Assembly: GCA_005883885.1 (NCBI GenBank)
Contig: VAYF01000111.1
Span: 1 to 9,804, forward strand
Reading direction: 5' to 3'
DNA length: 9,804 bases
From: Actinomycetota bacterium
Lineage (GTDB): Bacteria > Actinomycetota > UBA4738 > HRBIN12
How positions within the stretch are numbered: the stretch's first letter is position 1; the number at the start of each line of letters is the position of its first letter. Positions 7,138 through 9,804 of the stretch are shown here, in pieces. A program made the position numbers and the translations under genes. The notes beneath the pieces are model-generated. The model saw only the letters and a list, made by a program, of their open reading frames with translations, was not told the origin of the DNA and searched no databases.

Positions 7138-8235
7138 TCAGCCGGGCCCGGCCGCGTTCGCTTCCGCGATCCAGCGAGGGGCGCGTCGCTTGTACAAGCC
7201 GTAGGCGACGGGGCCCACCGCGATCGGCAACCAGTACGAGGCCAGCCGATACGCGAGGGTCGCGAGGGTCGCCTGCGCCCCGGGAACCCCGGCGAGCACG
7301 AGCGTCGCGGCGAGCCCCGCCTCGACGAACCCCAGCCCGCCCGGTGTGATCGGGATCAGCCCCAGGACGACCGCCGAGACGTACGCGAGCAGCACGAGGG
7401 AGGCCTTCGGACGCGCGCCGGAGGCGACCAACGCCGCGAGCAAGGCGAGGTAGTCGAACAGGACGTTCCCGACCGAGCGGAGGATCGCCTGTCCCCACCG
7501 CTCCCCGAGGGTCGCCCGGACCACATCGCGTGCGCGCGTGAGCCGCTCGTCGAAGCCGGTGAGCGGCGGGCGCGTGCGAACCACGGCATTCCGCAGCCGC
7601 TGGAAGACGCGCGCGGCCCACACGATCGGCCGGTCCGCCAGCAGGAGCGCGGCGCCACCGGCGATCAGCAGGATGAAGGCTCCGACGCCGAGCCACGCGG
7701 CTCGGGCGAGGCCTCGGTCGACCGCGACACCCCCGAGGATCGCCGGCACCGAGAGCAGCGGCAACGCGAAGACGGTGGCGACGTTGATCAACGACACGGC
7801 GGTGAGCCCGGTCGCGATGCGGGTCGGCTCCATCCCTCCGGCCACCAGCAACCGGTACTGCAGGGCCGCGCCGACCGCGTTGCCACCCGGGAGGAGCCGG
7901 CTGACCGAGTTCCCGGCGAGCTGCGACGTGCCGATCAGGAAGTACCGGCGGGACCGCAGGCACAGACCGATCAGCGCCCAGATGCAGAGGAAGCTCGCCG
8001 CCTCCAGGGCAACCATCACCAGGAACCACGCCGGGTTCACGTGGCGCAGTTCCTCGAAGGAGCCGAAGACCGCGACCAGCGAAGGCCACACGACGTAGAA
8101 GCCGATCAGGGCGACGAACAGCGCGATGAGCCGGCCGGGCGAGACCACACGGGGCCTGGCCGGTACGCTCCGGGTCTCGGCCGGGTCCGTCACCCGGCCA
8201 GGGTCCCTTCCCGGACGCTCCGGCGTCAACGGCAT
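7138..8235 (-). CDS. YbhN/UPF0104-type integral membrane protein (LPG synthase TM region family)
   Basis: This 365-residue protein matches the lysylphosphatidylglycerol-synthase transmembrane-region family (PF03706 type). Hydrophobic segments lie at about 36-57, 69-92, 140-170, 178-201, 250-272, 277-296, 303-325 and 328-349, so about seven or eight helices. Family motifs are NSVSRLLPGGNAVGAALQYR (109-128) and IPITPGGLGFVEAGL (294-308). The cytosolic aminoacyl-transferase domain of true MprF is absent, so it should not be called a lysyl-transferase; a lipid-flipping or envelope role is inference. The first ~35 residues are Pro/Arg-rich and probably disordered. The start is uncertain: ATG 8235 leaves only 20 bp to the divergent hemL, while GTG 8193 would give a 351-residue protein with a GGAAGG-like site upstream. 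It precedes the amidase in a likely operon. Confidence 0.86.
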   Translation of the reverse strand: MPLTPERPGRDPGRVTDPAETRSVPARPRVVSPGRLIALFVALIGFYVVWPSLVAVFGSFEELRHVNPAWFLVMVALEAASFLCIWALIGLCLRSRRYFLIGTSQLAGNSVSRLLPGGNAVGAALQYRLLVAGGMEPTRIATGLTAVSLINVATVFALPLLSVPAILGGVAVDRGLARAAWLGVGAFILLIAGGAALLLADRPIVWAARVFQRLRNAVVRTRPPLTGFDERLTRARDVVRATLGERWGQAILRSVGNVLFDYLALLAALVASGARPKASLVLLAYVSAVVLGLIPITPGGLGFVEAGLAATLVLAGVPGAQATLATLAYRLASYWLPIAVGPVAYGLYKRRAPRWIAEANAAGPG

Positions 8236-8243
8236 CGCTTCCG

Positions 8244-8255
8244 TAGCATCGGGCC
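8244..8255 (+). promoter_or_regulatory. Possible leaderless promoter (-10 box) of hemL
   Basis: TAGCAT (8244-8249) lies 6 nt before the GTG start at 8256, with no Shine-Dalgarno sequence and no clear -35. The layout mirrors that before hemB. The same bases on the minus strand read ATGCTACGGA just upstream of the divergent membrane-protein gene, so the two genes would share a very compact control region. Confidence 0.38.
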
Positions 8256-8837
8256 GTGACCAGGTCGGAGGAGCTCTTCGTCCGCGCGGGAGCGGTGATC
8301 CCCGGCGGCGTCAACTCTCCCGTCCGGGCGTTCGGCTCGGTCGGCGGCACCCCACGCTTCCTCGACCGCGGCGAAGGTGCGCACGTGATCGACGTCGACG
8401 GGAACCGGTACCTTGACCTCGTCGGGTCGTGGGGGGCCCTGCTCTTCGGCCACGCCCACCCCGAGATCGTCGGCGCGGCATGCGCGGCGGCCGCGAAGGG
8501 CACGACCTTCGGCGCACCCACCGAAGGGGAGGTCGAGCTCGCGGAGCGCATCGTCGACGCGCTCCCGGGGATCGAGCTGGTCCGGCTGGTCTCGAGCGGG
8601 ACGGAGGCCACGATGTCCGCGGTGCGCCTGGCGCGCGCCGCGACCGGACGCGAACCGATCGTGAAGTTCGACGGCTGCTACCACGGGCACGCCGACGCGT
8701 TCCTGGCCGAGGGCGCCGGGAGCGGTCTGGCGACGTTCGGGATCCCCCGCTCCCCGGGAGTGACCGACGGCGCGGCGCGGGACACCCTCACGGCCCCGTA
8801 CAACGACCTGGACGCCGTGGACCGCGTGTTCGACGAG

Positions 8838-8861
8838 CACGGCGGCGAGCTCGCCGCCGTG
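8838..8861. repeat. 24-bp perfect palindrome within hemL
   Basis: The bases from 8838 to 8861 equal their own reverse complement, centred on GAGCTC. They encode part of EHGGELAAVIVEP. No spacer is present, so it would form a cruciform or a dyad site rather than a good RNA hairpin. It may be a chance product of GC-rich codon use. Confidence 0.55.
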
Positions 8862-9032
8862 ATCGTCGAACCGGTGGCAGCCAACATGGGCGTGGTCCCA
8901 CCCGATGAGGGGTTCCTGGAAGGCCTCCGGGCGCGATGCACCGCGAGCGGGAGCGTCCTGATCTTCGATGAGGTGATCACGGGATTCCGCATCGGGTACG
9001 GCGGGGCGCAGACCCGCTGGAACGTGACGCCG

Positions 9033-9040
9033 GACCGGGA
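9033..9040 (+). other. Deletion/frameshift junction in hemL
   Basis: The hemL frame ends its homology with the Asp codon at 9033-9035; one extra C (9036) follows, and homology resumes with GGG ACG CTC at 9037 in the next frame. The segment that should lie here encodes the PLP-lysine region. I see no target duplication, insertion sequence or long direct repeat at the junction. Confidence 0.85.
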
Positions 9041-9363
9041 CGCTCAGCGGGAACCCCGTCGCCGTCGCGGCGGGGATCGCGACGCTCGACCTCGCTCGTC
9101 GCTTCGACCCGTATCCCGGGCTCGAACGCACGGCCGAGACGTTGGCGACGGGGCTCGGAGCGGCGTTCGCGTCCCGACCGTTCCCGGTCAGCGTCGGCAG
9201 GGCTGGCTCGCTCCTCAGCCTGTTCTTCGCCGAGGGCTCGGTTCGGAACTTCGCCGACGCCAAGGCAGCGGACCACGAGCGCTACGCCCGGTTCTTCCAT
9301 CACATGCTGGACCACGGTGTCGCCCTGCCACCCTCGGGCTACGAGCTGTGGACGCTCGGGACG

Positions 9364-9396
9364 GAGCACGGCCCCGACGAAGTCGGGGCCGTGCTC
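9364..9396. repeat. Perfect 15-bp hairpin at the 3' end of hemL
   Basis: Arms 9364-9378 and 9382-9396 are exact reverse complements with a GAA loop. The hairpin lies inside the last codons of hemL (EHGPDEVGAVLE), about 25 nt before the stop. No T-run follows. It may act with the downstream hairpin in termination or 3'-end stability. Confidence 0.65.
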
Positions 9397-9440
9397 GAAG
9401 CCGCCGGGTCCTTCGAAGGGTAGATGCCGCGGGGGAGATG

Positions 9441-9471
9441 CCGAGCCGGCCGCCTCAGGCGGCCGGCTCGG
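9441..9471. terminator. Perfect 14-bp hairpin, possible bidirectional terminator
   Basis: Arms 9441-9454 and 9458-9471 pair perfectly with a TCA loop, starting 17 nt after the hemL stop. On the minus strand the loop is the TGA stop of the small ORF, so one hairpin sits at the end of both convergent genes. There is no T-tract on either side, so it would be the U-less hairpin type proposed for GC-rich Gram-positives; the function is inferred from position. Confidence 0.55.
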
Positions 9472-9598
9472 GAAGAAGGTCCTCGTCGTCGGTACCGACG
9501 TCGAGCACCGTCACGACGTTGTCGGGCTCTGGGTCGACCTGTGGCGGGGTCCACTTGGGATCGGAGTCGGTGATACCGAACAGCTCCCACTGACGCAT
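9455..9598 (-). CDS. Small acidic protein, 47 residues, function unknown
   Basis: I do not recognise this product. It begins MRQWELFGITDSDPKW and is acidic and Pro-rich towards the C-terminus (VDPEPDN, VGTDDEDLLPEPAA), with two Trp and no membrane segment or signal peptide. Support for coding: 39 of its 47 sense codons end in G or C, as in neighbouring genes, and GAGGAGG lies 11 nt before the ATG. A TACCGT -10-like box (9632-9627) lies a little further upstream, with no clear -35. The stop falls exactly in the loop of the 14-bp hairpin between this ORF and convergent hemL. The frame stays open upstream (…VPWCEEAVNV before the Met) but I find no ATG, GTG or TTG start there. It could be a genuine short protein or an unused ORF. 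Confidence 0.5.
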   Translation of the reverse strand: MRQWELFGITDSDPKWTPPQVDPEPDNVVTVLDVGTDDEDLLPEPAA

Positions 9599-9609
9599 GA
9601 CGTTAACGG

Positions 9610-9616
9610 CCTCCTC
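9610..9616 (-). promoter_or_regulatory. Candidate ribosome binding site of the 47-residue ORF
   Basis: GAGGAGG on the minus strand stands 11 nt before ATG 9598. The match is strong but the spacing is on the long side. It also lies within a tiny alternative frame from ATG 9623 that stops after six codons. Confidence 0.45.
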
Positions 9617-9712
9617 GCACCATGGAACGGTAGAGATATCGGCATCCCTCGCGCTCGGTGCGTATCGGACCTCCGGTCCGTTTCTCCGGCCGAACGGTGC
9701 AGCCGAACGGGG

Positions 9713-9727
9713 TAGGCTCGCGGACCG
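9713..9727 (+). promoter_or_regulatory. Possible -10 box of the gene starting at 9728
   Basis: TAGGCT (9713-9718) lies 9 nt before ATG 9728, similar to the boxes before hemB and hemL. There is no Shine-Dalgarno sequence between it and the ATG and no clear -35. A leaderless or very short-leader mRNA is possible. Confidence 0.35.
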
Positions 9728-9804
9728 ATGGCGACGACCCCGAAGGATGACCGACCCGACGGGGACCTCGAGGGCTCGGCGTCGTTCCAGACGTTCGTCG
9801 CCGG
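9728..9804 (+). CDS. N-terminus of an unidentified protein, cut by window end
   Basis: Only 25 full codons are visible, beginning MATTPKDDRPDGDLEGSA. This hydrophilic, acidic start looks like a disordered cytosolic N-terminus and does not identify a family. The ATG at 9728 is supported by the lack of stops and by a TAGGCT box 9 nt upstream. It reads in the same direction as the heme genes and is divergent from the 47-residue ORF. No function can be given. Confidence 0.5.
   Translation, partial: MATTPKDDRPDGDLEGSASFQTFVA

Larger units (their letters stand above)
8256..9423 (+). pseudogene. hemL: Glutamate-1-semialdehyde 2,1-aminomutase with internal deletion and frameshift
   Basis: HemL is the PLP enzyme that turns glutamate-1-semialdehyde into ALA, directly after HemA. 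The first part (8256-9035, 260 residues) is a good HemL: IPGGVNSPVRAFGSVGGTP, DVDGNRYLDLVGSWG, SSGTEATMSAVRLARA, FDGCYHGHADAFL and FDEVITGFR with the PLP-ring Asp238. It ends at NVTPD. The second part (9037-9423, +1 frame) resumes at GTLSGNPVAVAAG and keeps ADAKAADHERYARFFHHMLDHGV to a TAG at 9421. In the family about 36 residues separate VTPD from GTLSGNP, including the catalytic lysine of GKIIGGG.P; here they are absent, with about 107 nt missing. The unshifted frame happens to run to 9593 (445 residues). The good conservation on both sides suggests a recent lesion or an assembly error. GTG 8256 fits the family N-terminus. Confidence 0.9.

Noticed and set aside
7138..8235. Calling the membrane protein MprF/lysylphosphatidylglycerol synthase
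   Set aside because: Only the transmembrane region is present; the aminoacyl-transferase domain is missing.
6887..8611. 574-residue minus-strand ORF spanning hemL, the membrane protein and the amidase start
   Set aside because: It overlaps three confidently identified genes in another frame and has no recognisable domain.
8226..9263. 345-residue minus-strand ORF opposite hemL
   Set aside because: Antisense frame of hemL; no start signal and no family features.
1..9804. Defence island, prophage, transposon, tRNA or riboswitch
   Set aside because: No transposase, integrase, phage or nuclease motifs, no cloverleaf, and no riboswitch-like leader were seen on either strand.

Overview
The window is a chromosomal tetrapyrrole (heme) biosynthesis region from a very GC-rich bacterium. 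GTG starts, 4-bp GTGA gene overlaps, the five-carbon (C5) route to 5-aminolevulinate, a HemB metal site of the C-x-D...C type, and putative leaderless promoters with a TAnnnT -10 box just before the start codon all point to an Actinomycetota lineage. The proteins are fairly divergent, so a deep-branching or uncultured member is likely. This placement is inference; there is no rRNA or marker gene in the window.

Layout. The + strand carries the heme genes. hemA (glutamyl-tRNA reductase, 5' end cut off by the window edge), hemC and hemD (1-2866) are tightly packed and translationally coupled. hemB (4734-5711) stands alone, as does hemL (8256-9423). The - strand carries everything inserted between them: a secreted seven-repeat delta-60 protein (2859-4598) between hemD and hemB, and a probable two-gene operon of a YbhN/UPF0104-type membrane protein and an amidase-signature enzyme (8235 down to 5721) between hemB and hemL. 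Each inserted unit ends convergently against a heme gene (8-bp overlap with hemD, 9-bp gap to hemB) and begins divergently from the next one. After hemL come a 47-codon ORF on the - strand (9455-9598) and the first 77 nt of another + strand gene (from 9728).

How it works together. HemA reduces glutamyl-tRNA to glutamate-1-semialdehyde, HemL converts this to ALA, HemB condenses two ALA to porphobilinogen, HemC polymerises four porphobilinogens, and HemD closes the ring to uroporphyrinogen III. The amidase, membrane protein and delta-60 protein have no evident role in this pathway.

Main anomaly. hemL is broken: after residue 260 about 36 codons are missing, including the GK-IIGGG-P segment with the PLP-binding lysine, and the reading frame shifts by one. 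The C-terminal 128 residues are intact in the new frame. By chance the unshifted frame stays open to 9593 and gives a 445-residue ORF of nearly normal HemL length, so an automatic caller could miss the lesion. Either this is a real recent inactivation or a sequence/assembly error. Other points worth checking are the small acidic ORF, two strong hairpins flanking the hemL stop, and several long perfect palindromes inside genes. I do not see a defence system, mobile element, CRISPR array, RNA gene or other exotic system.
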